In this document: one piece after another, positions 1-12,033 of the stretch | How the letters are laid out: each line of letters opens with the position of its first letter | Numbering within the stretch: position 1 is the first letter of the stretch | Assembly (NCBI GenBank): GCA_015698045.1 | Contig: BLAL01000194.1 | Location: forward strand, 744,001 to 808,000 | DNA length: 64,000 bases | Source: Rhizophagus clarus | Taxonomy: Eukaryota > Glomeromycota > Glomeromycetes > Glomerales > Glomeraceae | Direction: 5' to 3' | Translations under genes and position numbers: made by a program | Notes under the pieces: model-generated | What the model was told of the DNA's origin: nothing | What the model saw: the letters and a program-made list of their open reading frames with translations, nothing else | Databases searched by the model: none

Positions 1-141
1 AAACCGATGTTTATATGGTTTTTTTTTTATCACGTGGCTGAAGATTTTGACCGGACCATTATTAAAATTATGTATTATTATTGGTCACAATTTGAGGGGG
101 GACAAAGAATTGGAGTGAACCTATACTTGTCGCCCATTTCT

Positions 142-200
142 AAAAAAGGAAATTTAAACAATGAGATTGACACGAAATCATTGTTTAAATTTCCTTTTTT
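142..200. repeat. Perfect 23-bp hairpin with a 13-base loop
   Basis: Bases 142-164 and 178-200 are exact reverse complements (core GGAAATTTAAACAATGA). The loop is 165-177. It lies about 140 bp upstream of the first kinase exons. The open frame that crosses it (7-261) looks accidental. It could be a small foldback repeat or a cruciform-forming site. I see no gene in 1-281. Confidence 0.8.
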
Positions 201-281
201 GGAGATTCAAAATCACGTGATAATAGATAAAAATCAGCCCACATGCATTAACTTCATATAATAATCATCACCACATGATAG

Positions 282-1597
282 CTGCACCTCGAAGAGTGTG
301 ATACCAAAAATGGACTAAAGGTATTAAAAATATTATTGGATGACGAAGTATTACAAACAATTCATTGTTATGACTCTCGAGACTTTAAGAATCTTACCGA
401 GGTTGCTTCTGGAGGATCTTCCTTGGTTTATAATGTATATTGGAATAATATATCAAAACTTGCAATTAAGAAGTACAACAAAAATTCTAATAAGAAAACA
501 ATTATTAATGAGGTTTGTAAACAACACAGATATACTGTATATCCTTTTTTTCGATATTATTTATTAATTCATTATTTTTTTTTTTTCCAGATTCATTTAA
601 CGGGAATGGTCAATTCTCATCGAAACATAATTCGATTCTATGGAGTTACGAAATTGAAGGGTAAATATTTATTTGATTTCTAATCTATTATTATGCAATA
701 TATTTACATAGTTTTTTTTTTTACTCTTTAGACGAAATAAATTATTCGCTTGTTCTTGAATATGCAGATGGTGGAACATTAAGAAATTATTTAAGGAACA
801 ATAATACTATTACTTTTAAATGGGAGGACCAATTAAGATTTGCTAAAGAAATTGCGAACGCAATTTCGTGGTTACATGATTATAGGGAAATCATACACGG
901 AGATGTTGTAAGTAACCTCATATTCGGTTATTTAATAATCAATTATGTTTACTTAATTAACACACCTTTTTATAGCATCCCAATAATGTCTTAATACATC
1001 AAGATACAATAAAATTAGCAGATTTTGGTCGATCATGTCATAAAGGGACAGTTAATCGTACTGAAGCGTGTGGTGTAATACCTTATATGGATCCTAAATT
1101 TTTTGAAGAAAATCATTCATATAGCTTAACCGAAAAATCAGATATATATGGTTTAGGAGTATTGTTCTGGGAATTAACGAGTCGTTTATCGCCATTCGGT
1201 TTTGAAAATAAAAATCATCTTGAAAAAATTCAAATTAAACAAGATATTCTTAATGGTAAAAGAGAAACTCCTATTCCAATCACGAATGATAAATTTGTTT
1301 CACTTTATAAAGGTAAGTATAAAATAAAAGCATAATTATATTTCTGCAATAAGATTTGATTTAGTTTAATTTATTTAAATAGAATGTTGGCGACACAATC
1401 CGGATGAAAGACCACCTATTTGCAAAGTGATTGAAGAACTTGACAGTATCATCAATCCTATTGATTCTACTGATCCTGAGGACAATAATGTATCAACAGA
1501 ACTTAATTCTAACGAAAGTGAATCATCAGAAAATGAAGATTCTGGCTTGCCGAGCTGTGAAGAATGTGACATAAATTTAGATAGATATAATATATAG
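282..1597 (+). CDS. TKL-type protein kinase (Rhizophagus expansion), five exons seen
   Basis: This is a predicted serine/threonine (tyrosine-kinase-like) kinase. Visible exons are 282-512, 591-660, 732-907, 976-1312 and 1383-1597, all with GT-AG introns. From 282 they give about 343 residues in one frame. Motifs in order are a glycine loop (EVASGGSSLVYNVYW), the ATP-site lysine (LAIKKYN), hinge-region LEYADGGTLRNYLR, the catalytic loop HGDVHPNNVLI (HGD instead of HRD, Asp and Asn kept), LADFGRS, GVIPYMDPKFF in place of the APE motif, and CWRHNPDERPP. The tail after the kinase fold is acidic and serine-rich. No in-frame ATG lies at the 5' end: the frame opens after TAG at 279-281, which could be a splice acceptor, so an upstream exon is probably missing from the model. 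The family is greatly expanded in Rhizophagus; targets are unknown. Paralogous pieces lie at 5.9, 12.6 and 17.9 kb. Confidence 0.85.
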
Positions 1598-2149
1598 ATA
1601 ATTTCATATTATCTCTTTTTTTTTATTATTTCGAACGGAGTTTTCTTTTGTTTATTACGAGCACAATCATATTTTTTCGTGTTCATAGCTTATTTCTTTT
1701 TATTTGTAATTTCAAAATAAAAAATAGATATTTGACTTAAAAACAATTAGGTCAAACCAATTTTAATTAAAAAAATTAATTAAATTGTTGTCATAACGAA
1801 AAAGGTTATTTTGTTAACACCATCGTCTACAGTAAACACGTTTAGATGGACTTACGCGGTTACGCCTATGAAATTACAGAAATACCTATCTAAACTTCCG
1901 GCGTTAAATAACTATTAGCTAAACATCTAAATTACATGCAACTATTTCATGTAAGGTAATTTTAATCTATTTCATCCTGGAATAAACCCTCGTAAAAATG
2001 AAAATAAAAATGAAATGAAAACTGAATTTAATGCCGGGCAATTTCCCCTTTCTGGATAAAGTTTTTATTTTGAGATTGTGTCATACCATCATCGTTCCTG
2101 TACCATCGATTCGATTGTTATGTTAATAGAAACCCTTCCACGGTTAATC
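1598..2149. other. Kinase 3' flank, no gene
   Basis: AT-rich sequence downstream of the kinase. Its first 130 bases or so resemble the sequence after the kinase scrap ending at 12778, so the duplication that made the scrap included the 3' UTR. No coding signal is seen. Confidence 0.6.
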
Positions 2150-4776
2150 ACAATCACATGGTTTTCTAAGTACGGTGATGATCTCGATAATTCTATATTA
2201 ATTTTTTTAATTCAAAGAATCAAAGTTTGCTTTGTCATTATAATTTGACAAAACTAATTCTTGACTGATATTAAAACGAAACATGGGAGGTTTTTATAAT
2301 AGCTAAAGAGGGAGCCTAGGAATTAATAACTATGTTCCTTAGCGTTTGGGAAATTAAGAGGTGATTATGTTTTATTAAAAAAAAAAAAAAAAACCTTTTA
2401 GCACGAAGCCATTAAACTAATTAAAGTACCCCTATACTTTGAAATTTAATTCATTATTTTATAAAAATTTACTAGTTAATGAACGATAGTGGATAGTGAA
2501 GATATTGTCATGAGAGAAGCGGAGAGCTTTGATTTTCTCCTGAAATTTAAATTTGGCGTGTTTTTGTTTCAAATGCTTCGGGAAATAACAATTAAATTTC
2601 ATGTGAAAATACATGTAAATAGTACGTCTCGCAATGTTGATTTTATGAATTTATCAATTAGGTAAACTTTACTCTTTTTTTGACATATTTTATGCTTTGT
2701 TTATGTAATCTTTATTTAATTATAGAATTTTGTTTGATTTCATATAGTGATTTTTACTCTTCTTTCTGAGGTGGTTGGTTACTTTATTCATATAATATTT
2801 AATTGTCTTTAGCTGAACTTATGCTAATATCACGTTGATATTTGGTAGTATTGCTTTATCGGCTATTTTGCTTTTATCATTTGTTTTCTGTATTCATTAA
2901 TATATTTTTGTTCTTTTGATTTTTTATTCTTTGTACTCCCTTAAATATATGTCTTCGTCCTTTTATTATATATAGTGTAGTGTAGTTTAGTATTCCTTTC
3001 ACATATTTAACCCGTTAAATATTTAAATATTGATATTTGGCTGGTAACAAGGACAAAAGATAATGATTCACAATGAGATTACATTTTTATTTTACGGTTT
3101 TTTTTTTAAAAAAAAACTAATTGTACTGTTTCCTCGATGTTTTCACTGTTCATCTAAATTTTCATTCAAATTATTGAGAAATTTATGAGCTGTTAAAATT
3201 GGCAGAAATTGATTTATTAATTATTAAAATAATTATTTTTTTTTTTTTGAACAATTATCTCCAGAATCATTTCCAATTTTTGGTCTAATATTCATCATCA
3301 AAAATTGGTAACAGGATTTTTATGTTTTATCAATATCCTTTAACAAAATAATTTATTTTTAGAATTATTCAAAGTATGTTATATCGAAAGGTGATTCATA
3401 TTTTTGATGATTAAACACGAAAACAATCACGTAAGGATCGCTATCATCAAATCAGAGAAAGTAGAGGACTTGCATCATTTATATAATAAATACGTCCCAA
3501 AAGCGAGGTAGTCATTATACTAATGATGGAATTGATCTTTAAAGTGAAAACAATAAAAATGATGTATTCTTTGGAATTTAAAGAATTTTAAATAAAAATA
3601 AAGGGTTTATCACGATTCAGGTACAGTCGTAATTGTATTGCCTCTTTTTTTTATATTTCAATTATGAAACGTGTTAGGTTCAAAATAAAAGTGTAATGAA
3701 AAGTCAAATTAAAATTGACTTGTTTAAAAGCAATCTTCATCATGAATATAGAAATATACTGATTCTAAAAATTATTTATCCGTTTCGGATTCTATCATTT
3801 TTGAAAAATGGAGTTAATGAAATAATAGGTTAGCCACAATTCCTTTTTGATATATGAGAAAGAATATAGAACCAGTGTTTCAGTATGCAATCTTACCTAG
3901 AGTCTTTCCCTTACCAACGATCAGTTCGCAAAGTAGTCCATGAATTATTGCATATTTACAGCACTAATATAATTTCCTAGATAGCATAATAATAAATTTT
4001 TAATATTATTAGAATAGAATTTGTATTATGTTCCTTAATTTGTTTATTAGTAAAAAAAGTCCCTACCGTTTTCTTCTACAATAGAGCTAAAACTGTGCTT
4101 ACAACAACTAATGTGCATAAACAATTAATATTAAGTCGATTATGACATTATAAAAGAAAAGAAAATAGAAGCTTTAAAACCCTTCCTTTCGAATCTTAAA
4201 GTACACTAATGATTCTAACCTCATATTTGTCAATGCTAATCTGTTACAAGATTCATTCTACCTTTTACATAAAATTCTGTAACCAAACCGTCTATCGCCG
4301 TCTATCGAAAATAGACGGTTGTCAACTATTAGATTAAAAAGTTTATGTGCTCATTATCAACATTTTATTTATTTTTATTTAGGAGTATCATAGCAAGTAG
4401 CAACGTTTTTGACACTCATATGATATTTACATGTATCACGTGAATGACTTTAAAATTTATCTATAAAATAAATATGGGAGTCCGTTCAAACAAATTTCCA
4501 TATGTTTACAGTTTAATAAATATATAATAAATAATTGGATGATCATTTGTAGATCTAATTGTGCCTAGTCTTTCGCGTCGAAGGATTTAATCTACAAATA
4601 ATAATTAATGAAACATAAAATAAGAATATAAAACTAATTGTAAAATATATAGAACACACAGAAGAAAGAATATAAATAATATATATTCGTATTGTACATG
4701 TATATACATATATACATTATACATTTATTTGTTTCTTACCTCAAATTATCAGTTATACATTTATAACAGTATAACT

Positions 4777-4980
4777 TTAGAAGAAAGGAGAACCATTAAA
4801 AAAATGATTTGCAAATGGATCGCTCGTAATTTGTAAAGGTAATTGTGTAATCCGATTTAAAGTATTGATTACACGTCTTCTGTGCAATCTCAAAATTCCA
4901 CGTCTATAACGTCGTTGATTTCGACGTCTGCGGAGAATCAAATTAAAAGAAACGTTTAAATTCCTGTTATTTAATGACAT
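4777..4980 (-). CDS. Small arginine-rich protein, 67 aa, left copy
   Basis: A single-exon frame from ATG (4980) to a stop at 4777. The protein has a hydrophobic start (NLNVSFNLIL), a dense basic block (RRRRNQRRYRRG), a second basic helix-like part (LRLHRRRVINTLNRI) and a polar tail ending NGSPFF. There is no signal peptide or membrane segment. The inverted-arm copy at 22074-22286 is alike at about 93 percent of aligned bases; the one indel is 9 nt, so the frame is kept, and about half of the changed codons are synonymous. A TATA box about 90 bp upstream is shared by both copies. I do not recognise the family. The basic block suggests nucleic-acid binding or nuclear entry, but that is inference. 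A chance ORF kept open by recent duplication is the alternative. Confidence 0.5.
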   Translation of the reverse strand: MSLNNRNLNVSFNLILRRRRNQRRYRRGILRLHRRRVINTLNRITQLPLQITSDPFANHFFNGSPFF

Positions 4981-5066
4981 ATTTATATAAGAAACTCAGA
5001 CTTAAAAGCTCAAGGAATAGGAAAGGGGAAAAAAGTAAAAAAATATTCTTAAATCGAATTTGGGTG

Positions 5067-5076
5067 TATTTATATA
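5067..5076 (-). promoter_or_regulatory. TATA box of the left small gene
   Basis: TATATAAATA on the minus strand, about 87-96 bp before the ATG at 4980. The same element lies at the same distance before the right copy (21977-21986). Confidence 0.5.
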
Positions 5077-5896
5077 TAAAAATGAATCGATATTTATGAT
5101 TAAACACAAATTACGTAGTAAGCATTAAAAAGCAAAAACTGCTTCAAATAGTTGTACACAAGAGTGATATGTCTAAGAGTAATACGGTTAAAATGGAAAG
5201 ATCATGGATTTAAGTGTAAAAACTTACAATTTTTATTTTAACCGGCGTATATGAGTGATTTATATTTTGAACCTATGTAAGTAATGTAACATTCATCTCA
5301 TTCACTACGAATTTCTTAGTCTTTTAGTGTTACTACACTAAACTAAATTATTCTGAATCACATCTTGATATTTCAAGGATATAAATTTTGCCGCATTTTA
5401 TCGTCACATAATAGCAAATGTAGTCTATAATCTGTATTAATTATTAAGTGAGAGCGGAAAATCAACTTCTAAATAATTTTAATTTAATTTTAATATAATT
5501 ATAAATCATTTTTAACATTAAGAGCTTGATTCTGACAAAAATTCTTTTATCTTGTTGTGTTATACTCAACCACCCTAGCATCACTATGAAAAGATTTGAT
5601 TATTTTCAGTTAACTTTACCGTTTGAATATACAGTATGTAGTACATGAAACGTGACAAATAAGAATAATATAAGTAAATGTTTATTTGTCTCCTGTACTA
5701 CATATGACACACACCCGTGCACAAGATGCCAAGTATATATTGATATTTACATAATAAATATTCAATACATTTTTTTTTATCGATTTTATCGCTCAATGCA
5801 TAAAGAAACAATAAATTAACATATTTGGACGCTTATCAATAAGTCATAAATTCACCAAGGTTCAGGTATAATTCTGACCTTATATTCGAGAAAACC

Positions 5897-6187
5897 ATGT
5901 TTTAACCGAAAAATCAGATATATATGGTTTAGGTGAGAATTAACAAGTCTAAAAATAAGTAAAGTATGAATAAAGGTTTAATCTAATTCCGCAGTAAGAT
6001 TTAATTTAATTTTATTTATTTGAATAGGATGCTGGCAACACGAACCAGGTGAAAGTCCATATAATTGAAGAATTTGACAGCATTAATCTTATTGATCTTG
6101 AGTCAACAACTGCATTTATCACCTAATCAAAAGTGATCAAAATGGAGATTCCGACTGTGAAGAATATGACATAAATCTCAATAGATA
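5897..6187 (+). pseudogene. TKL kinase 3' scrap
   Basis: A short piece equivalent to the kinase subdomain with LTEKSDIYGLG (about 5899-5933) is followed by an intron-like stretch ending in GAATAG (near 6028). A shortened last exon follows, starting CWQHEPGESP and ending near 6187 in a tail like that of the kinase at 282-1597 (CEEYDINLNR). The frame is broken and most of the kinase fold is absent. It is a decayed duplicate of the neighbouring kinase. Confidence 0.8.
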
Positions 6188-7302
6188 TTTTACTTTGCGA
6201 ACAAATCATCTTTCAATATCAATCTTCAATGTTAATAACCATTTAATCAATTTAACGCTCTGAAAGAAATACTCAATACTATACACATTTCTAGTTACTA
6301 TGTAACTTAATGGCTAAGCTGTTAATATTTTGTAATCCAGCACCATGCGGGAGTTGATCGTGAATCGAGGTACGCGTTGTTTAGTAAAAGGATGGATGAT
6401 GAAACTGATTTTTTTTTAAACCATAGGCCACAGATATTATCGATGGAAAACTCACAGTAGCCCTAGTTCTACATCATGGATAGTGAAAGCTTTGTCTTGT
6501 ACAATTTTTATATTGAAAACGAATATGACCGAATTTGTAATATTTATATAATAATAATATTATAAAAAATTCTGTAATCAATAAAAAAAACGTATACTCG
6601 CTTAATATCTGACCCGCTACACGATAATACTATATGTGGATTGTTATGATGAAATGATATAGATACTACGCATATTTAATTTATCAATGCCATTTTTCCG
6701 TTGATGAGCGGACAACAATTGATTAACGATCTATACTTGCAGTGTAGCGTATCACAAATGGATTACCCATTTTAATATGTATGTTTAAATTGACAAATAA
6801 ACTAACTTGGGTTTTATTTTTACTTATTAATAAAAATAAATACGTGTTTTTTCAATGGTAATTAATTATTAGCAACAACCGGTTGCTTGCTTTACAATTT
6901 CAAGCTTTAAAATTGACCAATTAAGTTCAACCGAAATGATTGCATCCCTTTACATGTGCAAATACAAATCGCAAAATGCAATTTACTGGTAATTTTCAAA
7001 TGTCTTAATATAAACAAATCGCGATATTTCTTTATTGAATATAAGTCTATAAACAATAATCGGATTTATACTCGATCTGTAATTGATACCGGTTGCTCTT
7101 TATTTTATGTATTGAAGGATCGGATTACTCAATAAATAGCTAGTAACTGGGTTTTCATAGCACTTAAAAGCCCCCAAAGGGAGCAAATCGATTTCCCAGA
7201 TCTGATTCAGTCTCTGAAAAGGTCTTAAAAGAACCAGATCATAACGCACTGTATTTTATCATTACGTTAATCCCCTTACTAATCTCCAAATCCCATATGC
7301 AA
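6188..7302. other. Gene-free stretch
   Basis: AT-rich sequence with no convincing frame. Scattered short minus-strand frames near 7140-7300 could be remnants of whatever also left traces at 7976-8870, on the other side of the foldback element at 7303-7951. This is not supported well enough to call a gene. Confidence 0.4.
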
Positions 7303-7951
7303 CCCTATAAAAAATAAATGTCCAGAAAATGTTATCAAAATGTCCGGAAAATGTCTGGAATAAATCTGATGTGTCCGGAAAATGTCCACTTTTTTGGTAC
7401 ATGTCTGACACACTTCTGATACTTAAAATTTTGACATGTCCTAACTTTGTCCAGAATTCATCCAGTATTTGTTCGGTATAAAATTTTGGACAAATTCCAG
7501 ACAGTTAAACCTGGACAAATTCTGGACATAGCAAAAAAACCAGATAGACAAATTCCGGACATGAAAAAGTTCAGGACAAATTCTGGATACTATTTCCAAA
7601 AAAGGATAAATTAATTTTGTAAAAAAATGCAAAAAGCACAAAACTGACATTCAAAATCTTTTCTGTCGTACTAATTAAAATTGCAGAGCAGGCAAAAATA
7701 CTATATATCTATGATATAAAAATTCTGGGTTAAGGAATAATGATGATCATCTATCCATTGATCATCTTTTGTGGCAAAATTTTACAAAAATACATTTCTG
7801 GACAATTTCAGGACAAATTCCTAATATCCCGGAAATGCAGTGTTTTCGGAACAGTTTCCGGACACACAGTGTCCAGAATTTCCGGACAATTATTTAGACA
7901 ATTTTTCTGGACATTTTCTGGACATTATCTGGACACATATTTTTTATAGGG
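7303..7951. mobile_element. Foldback/MITE-like element with TGTCC repeats, 649 bp
   Basis: The ends are inverted copies starting CCCTATAAAAAAT and running into TGTCCAG. The interior is packed with variants of TGTCCGGAAA and TGTCCAGAAT, in one orientation in the left half and inverted in the right half. A CAA triplet directly abuts both ends and could be a 3-bp target duplication. There is no transposase, so it would be non-autonomous. The two open frames inside it are by-products of the repeat. The superfamily is not clear. Confidence 0.7.
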
Positions 7952-7975
7952 CAAAATAAAGATTGCCAAAAATGG

Positions 7976-8870
7976 CTATATCCTAAGGTCCCGTCTAAGT
8001 TTTCTTTTTTCAAATTTATGAGAAAAAAAAGGTCCTTTGAATGTGGAATCCACATATCCTGTGTTTTCTTCACCAACGACTTCAATCTGTGTGATCAAGG
8101 CAATCTCTTTTTTGGTTATTCTCTGCTTTATTTTCCTTACACATTGTAGCAACTTCCTCATCGTCATCCTTGAATGGATAGGTTGCTTAGAAATGGGACG
8201 AGAGAGTTATTACTTATGATTCCAGGTTCAGGCAAATAAATGTAATAACTTCGAAACATACCTGATGAAAATCGTCTAATGGAACCTATTCCATTGTTAT
8301 TGATCTTATTTTCGCCAGCACCTTACTCAAGCCTTTGTCTTATACGAGGAGAGCGAACTCCTTGCACTCCTTAGCAATCTTTGCGACATAGCGTTCCCTT
8401 TGAAGCTTTACTTCGTCAGAAGAATAAAGTAATCTTTTTTTTTCAAGTTCACAACAATAAGAAATTTTATTTGCGAAAAAATACTCAGACGTCAGAACCA
8501 AATATGTGAGAAATCTAATGTCACACAGACTGGCGTGATCGTAGCTACATGACCGTAATTAATCATATTTACTGCGCCACAGTAACGTACTTTCGCTGAC
8601 TGATCGGTCAGTGAATCGAATGTTTTTATCTCTAATCCATTACCTGTTACAATATTTATGCTCGAGCAAAGATTTCTATAAATTGAGTATGGGTGTTTTT
8701 CCATTCTTTCATTAAACGACTATGACGCAATAGCTCTCCACCGATTAGCCTATCACGATCTGTTAGAAATGTATAATACTTTCTAAGGTCTTGTTTTCTC
8801 TCTATTGCTTCACGATAAAATTTCATACCATTCTCCAAGGTAGTGTGGAAGCATTTGTGGTCCCATCTTT
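7976..8870 (-). pseudogene. Decayed unidentified gene(s)
   Basis: Several minus-strand stretches read like protein, but in different frames and with no joining introns: about 8656-8838 (EAIERKQDLRKYYTFL, DRDRLIGGELLRHSRLMKEW), about 8492-8704, about 8350-8550 (KLQRERYVAKIAKECKEF before a stop) and about 7976-8167 (ITKKEIALITQIEVVGEE). The charged, helical composition is typical of coding sequence. I do not recognise the family. It is best described as a broken multi-copy gene. Confidence 0.4.
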
Positions 8871-9341
8871 TTTCTCAGCATCAGTAATGATATAAAACTT
8901 CTCCTATGTTCAACGGCATATTGATAAAAACATTCATCTTAAATATCGATCACGTGAATACACGTAACAAAAAAATTTACAATTTTGAATACAATAAGAG
9001 AAATTTTAATAGTATAAATAATCGGACGTGTAACAATATAAATAATTTATATCGACTCAAAGTTTGATGATGCTGACTCAATGATATAGTCTCGTGTTGA
9101 TTTCCATTTTTATTCGTTGTGGAACTCATATAGTCATATTTGCCAAGTAATTCTCACTGATTTAGACTTTTGAAACCAGAAACTTCACATAGAAGAATAT
9201 ATAAATACGGTTAAATCCCCAAAACAAGTGCACTTCTCGTTCATATATTGGTTATTATTTAGTTTATATTTAACCCTATTACGTGCTATTTATTAGCCAA
9301 TTATAATTACTGTGACACACTTTGATTATTAATAACAAAAC

Positions 9342-10120
9342 ATGAACGCAAATATTAAACTAGAATTTTCAAATTTAAAGAGCAAGCATTTCACTCTTCA
9401 AGAAACTTACAAAGAATACATGCCAAATAAAGTTAAAAATAATAATGAATTTAAAATAGATATCTTGCATAAAATAATCGGAAAACAGTTTGAAATCACA
9501 AATGACACTTTTTCACTCATGGAAAAGGTGATAGTTAAGCTGGATGATATGGAAGTTGAATTAAAGGATACAAAAGTTGAATTAAAGAATACAAAAGTTG
9601 AATTAAGGAATACAAAGGAATACAAAAGTTGAATTAAAGGATATAAAAGTTGAATTAAAGGATACAAAAGATCGGCTGGATATTACGGAAGTTAGACTAA
9701 ATAATATAATTGATGAACTAGAAAAATAATAAAGCTCGAGTGGAAATATTACGGACTTATCGGGACTGGATTGGTAAATTCTTCAGGAACCTAATAATTA
9801 AGTTAGGAGAAGATGAATGGAAAAAGGTAAAGCTTGCAATTTCCGACTATTACGAGTATGGCTTAGACGTTAGCAGACATGATTGTATTGTAAAGTTAAA
9901 TGATATATTAAATGATATTAATATGCAAATTGGTGATTTCGAATTATTACTTGAGATTAAAAATACAAGCAACGACACATTCCGTAAGGGCTGGCAGAAG
10001 GTCGAAGAAGCAAGGGCACCATTGAATGGACCATTTCCTGACGATTTAAAAAAATATATAAATCCGTTACAAAAACTTCTCAACTCTTCGAATATTTGGC
10101 GTGCTTGGCGTACCTATTGA
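9342..10120 (+). pseudogene. Coiled-coil protein gene with interrupted frame, unidentified
   Basis: An ATG at 9342 follows an AT-rich TATA-like site (ATATAAATA, about 9199-9207). The first part encodes a helical protein and then tandem copies of a 7-residue block (KVELKDT, KVELKNT, KVELRNT) from a 21-bp DNA repeat at about 9555-9670. A second part (from about 9722) encodes RTYRDWIGKFFRNL, EDEWKKVKLAISDYYEYG and DPLKKYINPL-like helices and stops at 10120. The two parts read as one protein but are out of frame in at least two places: once in the repeat, where a partial unit has been added, and once near 9725. Either the gene is dead or the assembly has small errors. The family is unknown to me. 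The second part looks globular and helical. Confidence 0.55.
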
Positions 10121-11038
10121 TATTCTGGTTAGAATAAAATGATTTTTAAATTAGGAATAAAACAATTCAGTATAGGGCACTGTAATGACAGAAATCGATG
10201 AAGTCATGTGATTAATCAGATCATCTAATTGGGATAGACGAGTATATAGTACGAAATAATAGAATTAAAGTAGATCAATGATCAACAGATGTATTAATAT
10301 ATAAACCCCAGTTTATAGACTTACTGACTTAGTATCAAGGGCGTTAAGCATAGGTTAGATTACGAATACTTAAAAATGTAACTACCTAATTATTTAGAGA
10401 TAATAAAGTTTTAGAGATTAAATAAAGTTTATATTTGAGAAAAAAAAAAGTTTATTATATCGTTTTTATTGTTTTGTTTCTTGTTGTGCCGGAAGTGGCA
10501 GAAGTTCGACATGACAGCACTTAATTTCTTTTTGCTCTCAAACATATGCGTATTAGCAATTTCAAAAACTTAATTGACGGAGAAATTCTTTACCAGTACT
10601 AGCAAAATATATAATTATAAATTTCCATTATAAAAAATATAAATAGTAAATTATAATATGTATTAATTTCTTTAAACTATTCACGATTTACAATTAAATT
10701 TATTTCATACATATGCACATGTTCTGTTACTAAAAAAAAAAGTTTCTTAACGAGGATGTCAAATGTATGATGCAACAATGACTATGAATTCCTTTATTTG
10801 TAGGAAACCCTAAAACTGAACCATCTAGTTTAAGCGTGTATTTCACATCCATCTCCTACTTATACAGTTTTCCCTTGATCTGCGGGTGAAATAATAGCCC
10901 GAAATTAATGTGAATAGACGCACCTATTATGCTAGGGGTCCGCAGAGATAAGTTGCAAAACAAGGAAAATCCCATGTCTTTGTTGAAAATCTGAGATTTC
11001 TGCCCTGCATTAGTGTGTGCACATACTATTAAAATTAA
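10121..11038. other. Gene-free stretch
   Basis: AT-rich sequence with poly-A near 10440 and no convincing reading frame or RNA gene. Confidence 0.5.
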
Positions 11039-11560
11039 TCACCATACGTACAAATTTGGTGATTGAATCCTCAGACGCTTCCTGAATGAATTTTTCCTTT
11101 TGCTCTTTTTTGCGAAGTGTCTTTTTGTCAACAGATACCTGTAACCTTTTTCAGTGGAGATGGATTTCACTTTTGCAAGCTTCTCATCCCGCGTTCTCTG
11201 CCTTATCCAATCATTAACAATTTTCTTATGTGCATCATCCAGAAAAGAGTCCATCATCTTTTCCTCTGATGACTTGGAATTGACAGATACCACTTCATTT
11301 GCTACAATGGGGTCTTTGGGAGAGGAATCACTTCGTGGTTATCTAGAATCTTGTTCCAACTTCACGACTCTAGCCTCAAGTTCAGCATTCTCAGCATCAC
11401 GCCTGGCATTTTCAACATCACGCCTTGTATTCTCAGCAACAGTACAGCCTTTTCTAATTCCTCATCCATAGCTAGCTTCGCCATATTTGACCCTAAAATC
11501 AGAATTCTCAGCCTTAAGTCTTGCGTTTTCCAGCCTAAGTGAATCAATTTCGGAATCCAT
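11039..11560 (-). pseudogene. Fossil of a Rhizophagus ENAR-repeat coiled-coil family
   Basis: On the minus strand the sequence begins MDSEIDSLRLENARLKAENS and continues with ENTRRDVENARRDAENAELE and VVKLEQ. It then gives SSEEKMMDSFLDDAHKKIVND and a lysine/arginine-rich end. This is the N-terminal layout of a large Rhizophagus family, which I recognise from memory. The copy is broken in a few places. It may belong to the same kind of gene as the fossil at 12034-12420, but the two pieces lie in the wrong order for one gene. Confidence 0.6.
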
Positions 11561-12033
11561 TTCGAAATTATTTTTTTATGTACTATATTAAACCATTCAA
11601 AATAAAAAAAAAAAATCAAGTGATTTTTCCTGAACCGAGTTCAGGGAGAACAATAGTAAAAATTGGCGCAGTGGCACATTTGCGGGATCATGTTTACAAT
11701 AGTACATACAAAAAAATGCTAAACTTTGAGAACGCGATATCGTGTATCTCGAAATTCGGGTAACAGATGATAATCGTGAAGACTCTTCACACTTCCAACC
11801 AATAGAAGCATGATCTACAAGAAATACTGATGGTAGAGTCTGGACAAGCTTGTCCGGGCCCGTCAAAATATGGATATATAAAATAAAACAATCATGTGCG
11901 CGGCGTGAATAATTGCTCACGCTGATCCAAGAAAAAAATCTTTATTAATAAATTAATACAAATGTTCGAGATTTTGCCCGTGATACATGACGAATTAAAT
12001 TCTAATTCTTTTTCCCCACAAGATCGCCTGACC
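11561..12033. other. Spacer between two fossils
   Basis: A minus-strand frame at 11597-11920 has no recognisable composition. I see no feature here that I would call. Confidence 0.35.

Larger units (their letters stand above)
2150..5730. repeat. Left arm of a long inverted duplication
   Basis: Its reverse complement aligns by eye with 20770-24515. Anchors include the run around 2620-2660 (CAATGTTGATTTT, CAATTAGGTAA) with 24015-24055, 2765-2850 (GCTGAACTTATGCTAATATC) with 23820-23900, the small gene at 4777-4980 with 22074-22286, and 5400-5500 with 21560-21660. Identity is high with many small indels. The outer edge is near 2150 and the inner edge near 5730. Apart from the small gene on the minus strand, no coding sequence is seen. 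The long T and A tracts are ordinary for this genome. Confidence 0.85.

Noticed and set aside
7-261. 84-residue frame at the left end
   Set aside because: It is made by the perfect hairpin at 142-200 and AT-rich flank and lacks a recognisable motif.
7441-7949. ORFs on both strands rich in FSGH and FLHFF words
   Set aside because: They are by-products of the TGTCC-word foldback element.
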